Source: Bradyrhizobium sp. AUGA SZCCT0283
Lineage (GTDB): Bacteria; Pseudomonadota; Alphaproteobacteria; Rhizobiales; Xanthobacteraceae
DNA length: 64,000 nt
Direction of reading: 5' to 3'
Assembly (NCBI RefSeq): GCF_018130385.1
Contig: NZ_JAFCLU010000025.1
Coordinates: 38,653-102,652, forward strand
The notes beneath the pieces are model-generated. The model was not told the DNA's origin and made no database searches. It saw only the letters and a list, made by a program, of their open reading frames with translations. Every line of letters begins with the position of its first letter. Within the stretch, counting starts at the first letter, position 1. Below are positions 7,720 through 17,739 of the stretch, piece by piece. The position numbers and the translations under genes were made by a program.

Positions 7720-9372
7720 TCAGCCCGGTCTCAGCCGGCTGCCTGTCGGCGCGTCGCTCGGAATCTCGCCCGGCAGGTAGTTCGGCAGCCGGCCCGCCGG
7801 GATGATCGCCAGCAGCGCAAGGCCGGCCATGATCAAGAGCCCGATCTTCAGGGCACGCAGCCGCGCTTCCGCATTGACGCGCACGGCTTCCGTGACCTGT
7901 TGCGGCGTTGCCGTGGTGCCTTCCATCACGCTGCGCAGCCGGTCGTTGCTGACGAAGGTAATGTTGTCGAGATCGACCTGGCTCTGAATCTCCTTCGGCA
8001 ACACGGGATTCGCTGCGATATTGCTCAAGGCAATCGTGCTCAACAGGCCGACCAGAAGCGCGCCCGCCAGCGCCGTGCCGACCGCGGCGGCAAGATTTTG
8101 CGTCGTGCCCCGCAGCGAGCCGACGTCGCCTGCCAGTTCCTTGGGCGAGGCGGTGACCAGCACGTTGAACAAGAGCGTCACCAGCGAACCCTGGCCGATG
8201 CCGAACAGGACCAGGCCAAGCAGCACCGGAACCTCGCTCCAGTCGTTGCGCACGACAAACGCGAGCCACACCAGGCCGATCGTGCACAGCATGAAGCCAT
8301 AGCGGCCGATCTGTCGCGGCGTCAGCCGGTCATAGAGGTTGACGATCAGCATCGCCGTGAAGAATACCGTCAGGTTGAACGGCATCATCGCAATGGCGGT
8401 TGCAAGCGGCGAGCGGCCCTGGACGATCTGGATGTAGAGCGGCACCGAGAAATTGAGTGCCGATTCCAGCGCGACTACCGCAAACAACGCGTAGACCGCG
8501 CAGCGCTCCTCCGGCGAGTCGATCACCTCGAGCGCCAATAGCGGCGTCTTTCCGGCCGCCTGGCGCCGGTGCGTCCAGGTCAGAAATGCCTGCCCGAGCA
8601 CAACGCCGAGAATGATCATGACCGGCGCCGGCGAAAGGCCGAGCAGATCGAATGGCGCATTGGCCGTGGCGAGCACAACACCCCATCCGTTCAGATTGTT
8701 GAAGCCGAAGCTGATCAGAATGATCGCTGACGCCGCCAGAACGACGCCGAAGATGTCGATCTGCACATCCGGACGGCCATAGTCGCGCTTGAGACGGAAG
8801 CTCAACAGGAACACGATGGCCGAAACCGCAATCAAAATTCCGAATGCCGGGCGCCAGCCGATATAGGTGCCGAGCACGCCGCCGATGATGAACGCCAGCA
8901 CGCCGGCGGCCGCACGCGCGGAGCCGAGCGCGCCCACGGCCGTTGCCTGCTGCCGCCCCGAGTAGTTTTCGGCGATCAGCGCCACCAGCGACGGCACAAT
9001 GACCGCACCGGCCGCGCCGCACAGCGCCTGTGCCGTGATCATCAACGTTGCCGTGGGGCTGAACGTCATCAATATCTGCGATGCGCAGAACAGGACCACG
9101 GCGAAGCGGAACACCTGCAGCGCGCCGAACCGCTGCGCGAGCTTGGCGCCCAGCATGACGAAACCGGCCACCAGCATGGAATAGGCCACGATGCCGGTGG
9201 CGACCGTCGTCGGCGGCACCGCAAAACTCTTGATCATCCCGCCGAGCGCGACCGGCAGCGAGGCGACGTTGAAGGACATGATCATCTGGCCGAGCGCGAT
9301 CGCGATCATCGGCACCCATGACTCCCGCGCTTGTTCCCGGATTGCTCCGATCGACATCGAGTGCGTCGCCAT
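7720..9372 (-). CDS. MFS transporter, DHA2-like (14-TM type)
   Basis: 550 residues with about fourteen hydrophobic segments. LMITAQALCGAAGAVIVPSL and the following GSARAAAGVLAFIIGGVLG resemble motif C of drug:H+ antiporters, and the length fits the DHA2 (EmrB/QacA) branch. The protein would export small molecules across the inner membrane; substrate unknown. The ATG at 9372 is preferred over one 42 bases upstream because the upstream residues (MARSIRNRATRED) are not family-like. It is 73 bases downstream of the glutaminase gene on the same strand, so co-transcription is possible. Confidence 0.88.
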   Translation of the reverse strand: MATHSMSIGAIREQARESWVPMIAIALGQMIMSFNVASLPVALGGMIKSFAVPPTTVATGIVAYSMLVAGFVMLGAKLAQRFGALQVFRFAVVLFCASQILMTFSPTATLMITAQALCGAAGAVIVPSLVALIAENYSGRQQATAVGALGSARAAAGVLAFIIGGVLGTYIGWRPAFGILIAVSAIVFLLSFRLKRDYGRPDVQIDIFGVVLAASAIILISFGFNNLNGWGVVLATANAPFDLLGLSPAPVMIILGVVLGQAFLTWTHRRQAAGKTPLLALEVIDSPEERCAVYALFAVVALESALNFSVPLYIQIVQGRSPLATAIAMMPFNLTVFFTAMLIVNLYDRLTPRQIGRYGFMLCTIGLVWLAFVVRNDWSEVPVLLGLVLFGIGQGSLVTLLFNVLVTASPKELAGDVGSLRGTTQNLAAAVGTALAGALLVGLLSTIALSNIAANPVLPKEIQSQVDLDNITFVSNDRLRSVMEGTTATPQQVTEAVRVNAEARLRALKIGLLIMAGLALLAIIPAGRLPNYLPGEIPSDAPTGSRLRPG

Positions 9373-9445
9373 GGCGTCCTCCCGAGTTGCTCGGTTCCGG
9401 ATCGATCGAGCCATCGGCCCGATCTATCCGCTCTTTGCATCTGCG

Positions 9446-10444
9446 TCAGTTTTCCGGTTGCGATACGAACAAATCCATTCCCAGCCGCTGCGACAGGAAT
9501 TTTGCCGCCAGCTGTCCCTTCACGCTGTTGCCGGCCGCGTCGAGCGGCGGCGCGAAAGTGCCGAAGCCGCCCTTGCCCGGAGAAACCGCGACGATGCCGC
9601 CGCCGATCCCGCTCTTGCCCGGCAGACCGATGTCGTAAAGCCAGTCGCCCGAGGTCTCGTACAATCCCGCCGTTATCATTACGGTGAGCGCGTAGTGGCA
9701 GACCGCCGCGTCGACCACGCGCTGTTTGGTGACGGGATTGACGCCACCATCGGCCAACGTTGCGCCCATCACCGCCAGATCCCTGGCACTCACATTCAGC
9801 GAGCACTGCCTGGTGTAGAGATCGGTCGCCTGCTTGGCGTCGCAGTAGATGCGGTCGTAGCTCTGCAGCAGCCGGGCGATGCTACGGTTGCGGTAGTTCG
9901 TCTGCGACGCCGAGCTATAGACCTCTTCGTTGAGCGAGAGCTTGCGGCCCGCAAAACGCGACAGCCCGTCATGAATGAATTGCCATTGGCCTTCCGCGGT
10001 CAGCCCCGGCACGAGGCTTGTGGTCGCGATCGCGCCCGCATTCACCATCGGATTGGTCCTGCCGCCACCCTGCTCGACGGCCGCGAGCGAGTTGAACGGC
10101 AAGCCGGTGGCGTTCGCGCCAAGTCTTGCACGCGCGTCCTCCGGACCGATCGTCTCGCACACCAGCGCGAACACGAACGGCTTCGACACGCTCATGATCG
10201 AGAATTTATATTCGGTGTCGCCGGCCTCGTAGACGCGCCCGCTGGTGCCGACGACGCAGACCCCGAACAGCTCGCGCGGAACGCGGGCCAGCGCCGGATA
10301 GACTTGTGAATTGTGTCCCTCGCCGTTCGACTTGAACCGTCGGTGAGCTTCGGACACCAGTCTTTGCACCATCTCAGGCTCAGGCAGATGTCCCGTCGAG
10401 ATGTATGGCCGGTCTGTTTGTTCTGCGATCGAAGGAAAGTCCAT
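9446..10444 (-). CDS. glsA: Glutaminase A
   Basis: 332 residues, slightly longer than the usual ~310. It hydrolyses L-glutamine to glutamate and ammonia in the cytoplasm. The serine beta-lactamase-like active site is visible as SVSKPF near residue 86 (Ser-x-x-Lys), followed by GGGRTNPMVNAGAI and the tyrosine-containing ETSGDWLYDIGLPGKSGIGG region near the C-terminus, both diagnostic for GlsA. The ATG at 10444 has GGAGGAG five bases upstream. A 534-base gap separates it from the divergent DUF1269 gene. Confidence 0.96.
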   Translation of the reverse strand: MDFPSIAEQTDRPYISTGHLPEPEMVQRLVSEAHRRFKSNGEGHNSQVYPALARVPRELFGVCVVGTSGRVYEAGDTEYKFSIMSVSKPFVFALVCETIGPEDARARLGANATGLPFNSLAAVEQGGGRTNPMVNAGAIATTSLVPGLTAEGQWQFIHDGLSRFAGRKLSLNEEVYSSASQTNYRNRSIARLLQSYDRIYCDAKQATDLYTRQCSLNVSARDLAVMGATLADGGVNPVTKQRVVDAAVCHYALTVMITAGLYETSGDWLYDIGLPGKSGIGGGIVAVSPGKGGFGTFAPPLDAAGNSVKGQLAAKFLSQRLGMDLFVSQPEN

Positions 10445-10978
10445 TGGACTCCTCCACCCGGCTTGAACAATCCTGATTGTGGATGATCGCGCCGTTCGGC
10501 AACACAGTTGCGCGCTGATAAACGATCCGAATCGACCGCTTCAGCCTTGTTCTGACTTGTGCCGGAACGTAACGCTCGAGAGTGTATGGAGTCAATCACA
10601 CAACCTTAAAGTAGGTTTGCATGGAGTGTGTTCCGCTACAAAACTTTGTGACAAATCGCGGGGTGCGCCTGATGACGCATCGACAAACCTCGGCGAATTA
10701 GAAACCAATTTGATCGAGCGCTGTGACGGTTTGATGAGAGCAATCAGCGAAGCGTGAACCGTTCGCTCGCAGGTTGTGATACCATGCAATTGAGCCGCAC
10801 GGCCCCCGAGCGACCCGGCCGCTAGCCGCTGATATCGACGGCCCTGCCGGATCGTCCTCGCCGCCGACGGATTTGCCGGCAACGACGTCGCGCGTTGCGC
10901 GGCAGAAGGAGTATTGATCCGTCAGATGCGCCCCATGCGGCCTACATCATGTCCATCATCGAGTTGGAGGATACGGAG
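10445..10978. other. Long divergent intergenic region without a recognisable gene
   Basis: This 534-base gap between glsA (leftward) and the DUF1269 gene (rightward) has lower GC in its central part (about 10570-10740) than its flanks. Short open frames exist on both strands but none has family-like sequence. It must carry both divergent promoters. I looked for an EcfG-type GGAAC-N16/17-CGTT promoter; GGAAC occurs at 10564-10568 but without a matching second element. Confidence 0.6.
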
Positions 10979-11500
10979 ATGTCAGATCTAGTCGCGATCA
11001 TCTATCCATCCGAGGCAAAGGCCGAAGAAGTGCGGCAGCGCCTGTTCAAGCTGCAGAAGGAATATCTGATCACGATCAGCGATGCCGTGATTGCAGTGAA
11101 GACGGAGGCCGGCCCGGTCAAGCTGAACCAGCTCGTCAATACGACAGCCATAGGCGCCGTGTCGGGCAGCTTCTGGGGGCTGCTGATCGGCGTGATTTTC
11201 CTCAATCCCATCCTTGGTGTAGCGCTCGGCGCAGCTTCGGGCGCGCTCGGCGGCGCGCTGTCGGATTACGGCATCGACGACGCCTTCATGAAGGATTTGT
11301 CGACAAGCATGCAGCCGGGCAACGCTGCGCTGTTCGTGCTCATCAAGAACATGACCCCTGACAAGGTGCTGCGCGAGATTAAGGACGCGGGGGGCACCGT
11401 GCTCAAGACATCACTTGACGATACCAAGGAACAGCAACTTCGCGACGCACTGGCGAAGGCCAGCACCGAGCCGGCCACGCCCAAGACAAACGCCGCCTAG
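10979..11500 (+). CDS. DUF1269 domain-containing membrane-associated protein
   Basis: 173 residues. The start (SDLVAIIYPSEAKAEEVRQR) and the central glycine-rich hydrophobic region (LLIGVIFLNPILGVALGAAS, then GALGGALSDYGIDD) are typical of DUF1269 proteins. These have an N-terminal alpha/beta domain, a glycine-zipper-like membrane segment, and a second alpha/beta domain (NAALFVLIKNMTPDKVLREI). Function unknown; the family is often seen near stress genes. The ATG at 10979 follows GGAGGATACGG and gives the family-typical N-terminus; an in-frame ATG at 10895 lies 28 codons upstream. Confidence 0.87.
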   Translation: MSDLVAIIYPSEAKAEEVRQRLFKLQKEYLITISDAVIAVKTEAGPVKLNQLVNTTAIGAVSGSFWGLLIGVIFLNPILGVALGAASGALGGALSDYGIDDAFMKDLSTSMQPGNAALFVLIKNMTPDKVLREIKDAGGTVLKTSLDDTKEQQLRDALAKASTEPATPKTNAA

Positions 11501-11590
11501 GTCGCGGCGATCAGCTGAGGGATCAGCCGGTTTTCGGCATGGCGCCGTGGCCGGCTGTCCGCTGAAGCACGCTCAGTAAGGACGGCCGAC

Positions 11591-13153
11591 ATGCGCGCGG
11601 CGAGCGAAGCAAATACCGAAACAGCGAAAGCACCCACGCGGACGGTTCTCGATACCATCGAGCGGATCGGAAATAGCGTCCCCCATCCCGTCGTGATCTT
11701 CCTGATACTGATCGCAATCGCCGTGATCGTATCGCACCTGCTGTATCTGCTCGACGCGTCAGTTTCCTATCAGGTCATCAACCCGGCGACGCACGGCGCC
11801 GAGACCGTGACAACCCGCGCCAACAGTCTGCTGACGGCGGCGGGTATCAGGCACATCTATACGCAGCTGGTGCCGAATTTCATGGGCTTCAGCGCGGTCG
11901 GACTGCTGATCATCGCCATGATCGGCGTCGGAGCGGCCGAAGAGGCAGGCCTCGTCAACGCATGCATTCGAAAACTCGTGACCGTGTCACCGCGCTGGGC
12001 GCTGACCTACATTCTCGCCTTCGTTGGCATTATCTCGAGCGTCGCCTCGGACGCGGGCTATCTCGTGCTGATCCCGTTGGCAGGCACTGCGCTTTTGAGC
12101 GTCGGCCGGCATCCGCTTGCCGGGCTGGCGCTGGGCTTTGCCGGTGTCGCCAGCGCCTTCAGCGTCAATATGCTCATCAAGCCGCTCGATGCGGTTCTCA
12201 CTGAATTGACCAACGATGCCATTCACATCGTCAATCCGTCGCTGTCGATCGCGGTAACGGCGAATTTGTGGTTTTCAATCGTGTCGGTCGTCGTCTTGAC
12301 GATCGTGATTGCTTTGATCACCGAACGGATCATCGAGCCTCGCCTTGGCAAGTATCGGGAAGATCACGCGAGGGAAAGATTGCCCCCGCATGAAGGCGGG
12401 CAACTGTCCGTCCAGGAGGCGCTCGGATTGAGGTACGCCGGCGCGGGGCTGCTGGCCGTCATAGCGGCGTTTTGCCTGCTGACACTGCCGTCGGGAGCGC
12501 CGCTTCGCGATCCAACGACGGGTGCGCTGGTCGGAAACTCGCCCTTCATGAGCGGGCTGATCGGCCTCGTCATGTTGTTGTTCCTGGTGACCGGCATCGC
12601 CTATGGCATCGGAGCAGGAACAATCCGGCGCGCCACCGATGTCGTCGATGCCATGACCAAGGCGGTATCGGGATTGGGCGGCACGATTCTGCTGTTTGTC
12701 GTCATCAGCCAGTTTGTCGACTATTTCACTTACAGCAACATGCCGACGCTGCTGGCGGTCAAGATGGCCGATGTTCTGAAGAATGCAAACATCGGCCCAT
12801 TGTGGCTATTGCTTGGACTTATTCTGGTCGTTGCAATCCTTGATCTGATCTTCACGCCGGCAATCGCGACATGGGCCATCTTTGCACCGCTATTCGTGCC
12901 GCTGTTCGTGCAGCTGGCCGTCGATCCGGCGGCGGTGCTGGCCGCATACAGGGTCGGAGACGGACCCATCAACTCAATCACGCCGCTTAACCCCTACTTC
13001 GCGCTGGTCGTAGGCTTTGCCCAAAAGTACGACCGCGACGCTGGTGTCGGCACCGTCGTCGCGCTGATGCTGCCCTACGTGGTCTGGATGTTTGCAGTTT
13101 GGATAGTTCTTTTCATCGCGTGGTACCTCTTGGGCGTTCCCTGGGGAGTGTAA
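11591..13153 (+). CDS. abgT: AbgT family transporter
   Basis: 520 residues with about 11-13 hydrophobic segments. AbgT proteins import p-aminobenzoyl-glutamate or, in the MtrF/YdaH branch, export antimetabolites such as sulfonamides. Family features are LDTIERIGNSVPHPVVIFL at the N-terminus, SSVASDAGYLVLIPLAG, a hairpin region GVASAFSVNMLIKPLDAVLT, and GPINSITPLNPYFALVVGF near the C-terminus. Transport direction cannot be told from sequence, and no abgA/abgB hydrolase genes are adjacent. The next gene starts 38 bases downstream, so the two may be co-transcribed. Confidence 0.9.
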   Translation: MRAASEANTETAKAPTRTVLDTIERIGNSVPHPVVIFLILIAIAVIVSHLLYLLDASVSYQVINPATHGAETVTTRANSLLTAAGIRHIYTQLVPNFMGFSAVGLLIIAMIGVGAAEEAGLVNACIRKLVTVSPRWALTYILAFVGIISSVASDAGYLVLIPLAGTALLSVGRHPLAGLALGFAGVASAFSVNMLIKPLDAVLTELTNDAIHIVNPSLSIAVTANLWFSIVSVVVLTIVIALITERIIEPRLGKYREDHARERLPPHEGGQLSVQEALGLRYAGAGLLAVIAAFCLLTLPSGAPLRDPTTGALVGNSPFMSGLIGLVMLLFLVTGIAYGIGAGTIRRATDVVDAMTKAVSGLGGTILLFVVISQFVDYFTYSNMPTLLAVKMADVLKNANIGPLWLLLGLILVVAILDLIFTPAIATWAIFAPLFVPLFVQLAVDPAAVLAAYRVGDGPINSITPLNPYFALVVGFAQKYDRDAGVGTVVALMLPYVVWMFAVWIVLFIAWYLLGVPWGV

Positions 13154-13191
13154 CCGGAACCGCGGTGCTGGCGCGAGATGGGAGCTCGGCG

Positions 13192-14970
13192 ATGACAAGG
13201 TCGACTGTGGAGCGCGGCCCAAACGGCATGGAAGACCGCATGCTGATCGATCCGCGCCGCGGCGATATCGAGGACGATGCCGCCAGTCCCGGGCAACGGT
13301 CGCTGCTTGCGATCGCCGGCAGCCTGCTGGTCGAAATCAGTTTGCCCAAACTGCTGTTTGCCTGGACGGTGTTGCTGTTGTTGCCGGCAGTGCTTCTGGG
13401 TCTGGCGCCGCTGCTGGTCTCCGCCTGGTTTTCAACCTTGTCGGAACAGCTTGCCACGCTGACCGAGATCGGCACGGCCCTCGCCTTGCTTGCGATCGTC
13501 GCGGTGGGATGGATCGGATGGCGGCCGTTGTTCCGGATCGCCGAAGTCAATTTCTGGTCGCTCAACGCGCTCGCCGTGCAGCCTGGCTACGCGTTCACCC
13601 GCGAAGCGCTGCGCCACCTGACGGAACGGATATCGGGCAGAAAGCTGACCGTCGCCGGCCGGGCGAGGTTACGCAGCGCCAATTCGGTTGGGGCCGGCAT
13701 CATGCTGTCCGCATGCGCCGTGCTGATGGCGATGCTGGCCTGGCCCGCCTCGCGTTGGACAGGCGGCTGGAACGACCTGGCCTCGCTGCATCGCCTCGCC
13801 ATGCCTGCGCTGGCAAACGCCATTCTGCTGGTGTCGGCGTATCTGGCGGTCGCATCGCTGGCGTGGGGATTTGCGGATGCCAGCATGCAGCAACCCGTCG
13901 ACCTCGCCGCGTTCGATACCCCTTCGTCCCGGGGGCGGAGCTGGCGTGTTGCGCATCTATCGGACCTGCACGTGATTGGCGAACAATACGGCTTCCGTAT
14001 CGAAAGCGGACGGGCGGGCCCGCGCGGCAATGGCCGGCTCGATCGGGTCCTGGCGCATCTCGCCGCCATTCATGCGATCGATCCACTCGACCACGTTCTC
14101 ATCACCGGCGACATGACCGACGCCGGCCGCGCCGGCGAATGGGCCGCATTCCTCGACGCAATAGCGCGTCATCCGGAACTAGCCGCGCGCATGGTCGTGT
14201 TGCCGGGCAATCACGACGTCAACATCGTCGACCGCGCCAATCCGGCCCGGCTCGATCTGCCGTTCAGCCCCGGCAAGCGGTTACGGCAAATCCGCGCCCT
14301 GTCGGCGATGGCAGCCGTGCAAGGCAATCGTGTGCGCGTGGTCGACGCCTTGGGACAACCGACCGTGACGCTGAACGAGGCGCTGGCGCCGCACCGTGAT
14401 GCGATCGTGGCGCTTGCGGAGCATGGCGGCCTGCGCCGTACAGCGGCGCTGCGTAGCCTGTTCGACGACCAGTTTCCGATGATCCTGCCGCCGGAAGCGG
14501 AAGACGGCCTCGGAATAGCCATCCTGAACTCCAATGCAGAGACCCATTTTTCCTTCACCAACGCGCTCGGGCTGGTGTCCGTCGAACAGACGCATCGCTT
14601 CGAGGCGGCGATCCGCCATCATCCGGCAGCACGCTGGATCGTCGCATTGCACCACCATGTGGTGGAGTATCCCATGCCGGTGAAGGCATTCTCGGAACGC
14701 ATCGGGACGGCACTGATCAACGGCAGCTGGTTCGTACGCAGGCTGGAAGCGTTGGCCGGTCGCGCCGTGGTGATGCACGGCCACCGCCATATCGACTGGA
14801 TCGGCGTATGCGGCTCGTTGAAGATCATCTCCGCGCCATCGCCAGTGATGAATGCGACCGATGATGCGACGACGCATTTCTATATTCACACGCTGGCGGC
14901 TGGGCCTGATCGACAGCTTGGTCTGCTGCCGCCACAGCGTGTGGAGATTGCCGGCGAGAAAAATTCCTAG
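13192..14970 (+). CDS. Metallophosphoesterase with N-terminal membrane domain
   Basis: 592 residues. Residues about 30-240 contain several hydrophobic helices (for example LLFAWTVLLLLPAVLLGLA and ANAILLVSAYLAVASLAWGF). The C-terminal half is a calcineurin-like phosphoesterase with all metal motifs: SDLHV, ITGDMTDAG, LPGNHDVN, ALHHHVVE and MHGHRH. The enzyme therefore looks membrane-anchored with a soluble phosphatase or phosphodiesterase domain; substrate unknown. The ATG at 13192 has GGGAG about seven bases upstream; an alternative ATG is at 13228. It lies 38 bases after the AbgT gene. Confidence 0.86.
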   Translation: MTRSTVERGPNGMEDRMLIDPRRGDIEDDAASPGQRSLLAIAGSLLVEISLPKLLFAWTVLLLLPAVLLGLAPLLVSAWFSTLSEQLATLTEIGTALALLAIVAVGWIGWRPLFRIAEVNFWSLNALAVQPGYAFTREALRHLTERISGRKLTVAGRARLRSANSVGAGIMLSACAVLMAMLAWPASRWTGGWNDLASLHRLAMPALANAILLVSAYLAVASLAWGFADASMQQPVDLAAFDTPSSRGRSWRVAHLSDLHVIGEQYGFRIESGRAGPRGNGRLDRVLAHLAAIHAIDPLDHVLITGDMTDAGRAGEWAAFLDAIARHPELAARMVVLPGNHDVNIVDRANPARLDLPFSPGKRLRQIRALSAMAAVQGNRVRVVDALGQPTVTLNEALAPHRDAIVALAEHGGLRRTAALRSLFDDQFPMILPPEAEDGLGIAILNSNAETHFSFTNALGLVSVEQTHRFEAAIRHHPAARWIVALHHHVVEYPMPVKAFSERIGTALINGSWFVRRLEALAGRAVVMHGHRHIDWIGVCGSLKIISAPSPVMNATDDATTHFYIHTLAAGPDRQLGLLPPQRVEIAGEKNS

Positions 14971-15190
14971 GTGTCCGGCATTGCCTCCGAAAGTGGACAT
15001 CCATCAGAGGCGACATCCACTCCGAGAATCAGACTGCAGGCGAGGCGCACTACACGCGCAACTCAAACGATCAAGTGCAACGCCGACAAAGCTCAACGCT
15101 CGCGCGCGCAAAAATAGGCCTTTGAAGGTGAACGAGCTCACACCAGGAGCTTGAGCGGCAGGTCCATTTTGCTGGCTTGGGACGATCCAG

Positions 15191-16321
15191 ATGCAGGACC
15201 GAGTTACCATCCCCGAGTTAGCGGTCGGCGAGCTGCCGGAGCTGAAAGGCCATGGCCGCGACCTGCGAATAGACGCCTGCCGAGGCATCGCGCTGTGGTT
15301 CATCTTTCTTGACCATGTTCCCAACAACATCGGAAGTTGGCTGACGCTGCGGAACTACGGCTTCAGCGATGCCGCGGAAGTGTTCATGTTCGTCTCGGGC
15401 GTAACCTGCGCGCTGGCCTACGGCAGGGCATGGCGCTGCGAGGGCTGGACCGGAGTGTTCAGCCGAACGCTGCGGCGAAGCTGGGACATTTATATCGCAT
15501 TTCTGCTGCTCACGCTCGCCTGCGCCATCTTGGTTCACCTCGCAGGCCGTCTTGCTGACGAGAGCAATACGCGTATCTTGTTGGACCATCCCGGCGCGAC
15601 GCTCGCGCGCGCGGCGGTCCTGCAATACCGTCCCGTCAATACCGACGTGTTGGCGGTCTTCGTGCTTTTTCACCTCTTGTTTGCGCCGCTGCTGTGGCTG
15701 CTGCTGCGGGTTCCGAACGCGACGCTTGGCGCCTCGCTGGCACTTTATGTGTTGGTGCACGCCTTTGGCTGGACCGTCCCGGCGTGGCCGAACGGCCACT
15801 GGGCTTTCAATCCGCTGGCCTGGCAGCTGCTGTTCGTGCTTGGCGCGTGGTGGATGATCAAGAGGCCCCGGCCGTGGGTGACGTCACGCACGACGCTTGT
15901 GCTTGCCATCCTGTATCTGCTCTTCAGCTTGGTCATCGCATTGAGCTGGCGCATCAAACCGCTGGAAGCGCTGATCCCGCAGGCGCTGGCGAAACCGCTT
16001 TACCCATTGGACAAATCGAATCTCGATCCATTGCGACTGCTGCATTTCTTGGCCATAGCGGTTTTGGCGGCATGGCTCGTGCCTCGCAATTGGCGAGGGC
16101 TGACGACGCCGGTAATGCGCGGCGCGATCCGCTGTGGCCAGAACTCGCTGCCAATCTATTGCCTCGGCGTTCTGCTGACGTTCGCCAGCCACGTGGTGCT
16201 GCTCGACATTTCAGACGGACTTGCGATGCAGATAGCATTGAGTCTCGCGGGCATCGCAGCGATGATCGCGACCGCAACACTGCTGAACTCGATGAGCATT
16301 AAACCCAGGCAGCGATCGTAA
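15191..16321 (+). CDS. opgC: OpgC family inner-membrane protein
   Basis: 376 residues with about ten hydrophobic segments. The N-terminal DLRIDACRGIALWFIFLDHV and FSDAAEVFMFVSGVTCALAY are the conserved OpgC signature. OpgC proteins add succinyl groups to osmoregulated periplasmic glucans in Rhodobacter and relatives, giving the glucans negative charge; the substrate here is inferred. No opgG/opgH backbone genes are in the window. The ATG at 15191 is the first with a conserved continuation. The 220-base upstream gap shows nothing recognisable. Confidence 0.88.
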   Translation: MQDRVTIPELAVGELPELKGHGRDLRIDACRGIALWFIFLDHVPNNIGSWLTLRNYGFSDAAEVFMFVSGVTCALAYGRAWRCEGWTGVFSRTLRRSWDIYIAFLLLTLACAILVHLAGRLADESNTRILLDHPGATLARAAVLQYRPVNTDVLAVFVLFHLLFAPLLWLLLRVPNATLGASLALYVLVHAFGWTVPAWPNGHWAFNPLAWQLLFVLGAWWMIKRPRPWVTSRTTLVLAILYLLFSLVIALSWRIKPLEALIPQALAKPLYPLDKSNLDPLRLLHFLAIAVLAAWLVPRNWRGLTTPVMRGAIRCGQNSLPIYCLGVLLTFASHVVLLDISDGLAMQIALSLAGIAAMIATATLLNSMSIKPRQRS

Positions 16322-16532
16322 TATTTGGACACTGCGATCAGCGAGAATGGCTGTGAAAGACGAAGAATGCCGTTCTTGCTGAGATCGCTGCCGGCCGGGG
16401 CCCTGCCTCCGACAGCGCTAAATTTGTCCGCTCGCGGCCATACAGCGGTTGGAGGTCCGCTTCACTCCCAACAGCGGATTAATGGCTACGCCGCCAAGGT
16501 TGCCCTTCAGTCGGTTCTTATGAGTAAGCGTC

Positions 16533-17567
16533 CTAGAGCTTGCCCGGCTTCATCTGATCCGGTCCACCGAACAGATCGGCGACCCAGCGGCTTGACGGAT
16601 GCGCGGCGCAGAAGGTCAGAATTGCCAGCGTGATCGGCACGCCGATGAAGGTGCCGAACAGGCCCCACAGGAACGTCCAGAAGAAGATCGCGAACAGCAC
16701 GACAACCGGCGAAATCGACAACATCGAGCCGGCCACCCGCGGCTCGATGTAGCTGCCGACCACGAACTGGATGACGTTCAGGCAGACGAAGACGCCGAGG
16801 ACCGCCGGCCAGCTCTCGAACTGCGTCATCGCCAGCAAGGTCGGAAACAGCGTTGCGACGAAAGGACCGATGAACGGGATATAGTTGAGCACGAAGGCAA
16901 TCACGCCCCACTCGAATGCGAACGGCAATCCGGCCACCCACGCGAATGCGCCCACCAACAGGCCGGTCACCGCGCTCATCTGCGTCCGCACCAGCAGATA
17001 CTTTCGGAATTTCGCCGCCGTCGCCGCGCTGCCGTCGAGCAGCACGCGGGCTGCGGCAGGATTATCCAGCCGCTCGATCTTTTGCCTGATGTTCTCGACT
17101 TCGAGAAGTCCGAGCATCACGTAAACCAGCGCGATCACCCAGAAGCTGAGCGTGGTATTGACGCGGGTCGTAACCTGCTGCGTCGCGCGCAGCAGCCAGC
17201 CAACGTTGAAGTGTTCGGCCCACAGCCCCGCAACCGAGATGCCATGGCCGTCCAGCCACGTCACCGTCGCCGAATAAAGCGCCTGATACCGCGGCAAATC
17301 GCCGACCACCGATCGGCCGACACGACCAAATCCCCAGGCCGCGAGCGAAGCAAAGCCGAGACAGATCGCCACCGTCGCAGCGACCGTGATCGCCAGCGCG
17401 GCAAGCTTCGGCATCCAGGACTGCAACTGCTTCTGGATCGGCCACACAATCGCGATGATGAACAGGGCGGCCGCAAGCGGCGCGAACACTTTGCTCGCCT
17501 GAGCCAGCGCCGCCGTGACCAGGACGCCCGCGATGATTCCTGTGGTGGTCTTTAGCCCGAAGCCCAT
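16533..17567 (-). CDS. AI-2E family transporter (PerM/TqsA-like permease)
   Basis: 344 residues with about eight hydrophobic segments in the family pattern: two at the N-terminus, a long helical soluble insert, then LTGLLVGAF-type segments and the conserved FVLNYIPFIGPFVATLFP. QFVVGSYIEPRVAGSMLSIS is also diagnostic. Members include TqsA (autoinducer-2 export) and Na+/H+ antiporters, so the substrate is open. The ATG at 17567 has AAGGAA upstream. The 211-base gap on its left side holds no gene. Its right side is divergent from the caspase gene. Confidence 0.9.
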   Translation of the reverse strand: MGFGLKTTTGIIAGVLVTAALAQASKVFAPLAAALFIIAIVWPIQKQLQSWMPKLAALAITVAATVAICLGFASLAAWGFGRVGRSVVGDLPRYQALYSATVTWLDGHGISVAGLWAEHFNVGWLLRATQQVTTRVNTTLSFWVIALVYVMLGLLEVENIRQKIERLDNPAAARVLLDGSAATAAKFRKYLLVRTQMSAVTGLLVGAFAWVAGLPFAFEWGVIAFVLNYIPFIGPFVATLFPTLLAMTQFESWPAVLGVFVCLNVIQFVVGSYIEPRVAGSMLSISPVVVLFAIFFWTFLWGLFGTFIGVPITLAILTFCAAHPSSRWVADLFGGPDQMKPGKL

Positions 17568-17739
17568 TTTGGGTTCCTTCGACCTTTCGGCAACCCGAGA
17601 TTGTCAGCCGTATCGCGCGGCGGCAAGCGTGGAAGCGCCTCCCGCAGCAAGCGTGACCGGCGTCACGTACCGCCATGCTGATGCGGTTTAGCGTCCCCAC
17701 AGCAAATCTCGCCACGAGGTTCATTTGAGGAATGCTGCC

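Noticed and set aside
10545..10640. An EcfG (general stress response) promoter before the DUF1269 gene
   Set aside because: GGAAC at 10564 has no CGTT 16-17 bases downstream.
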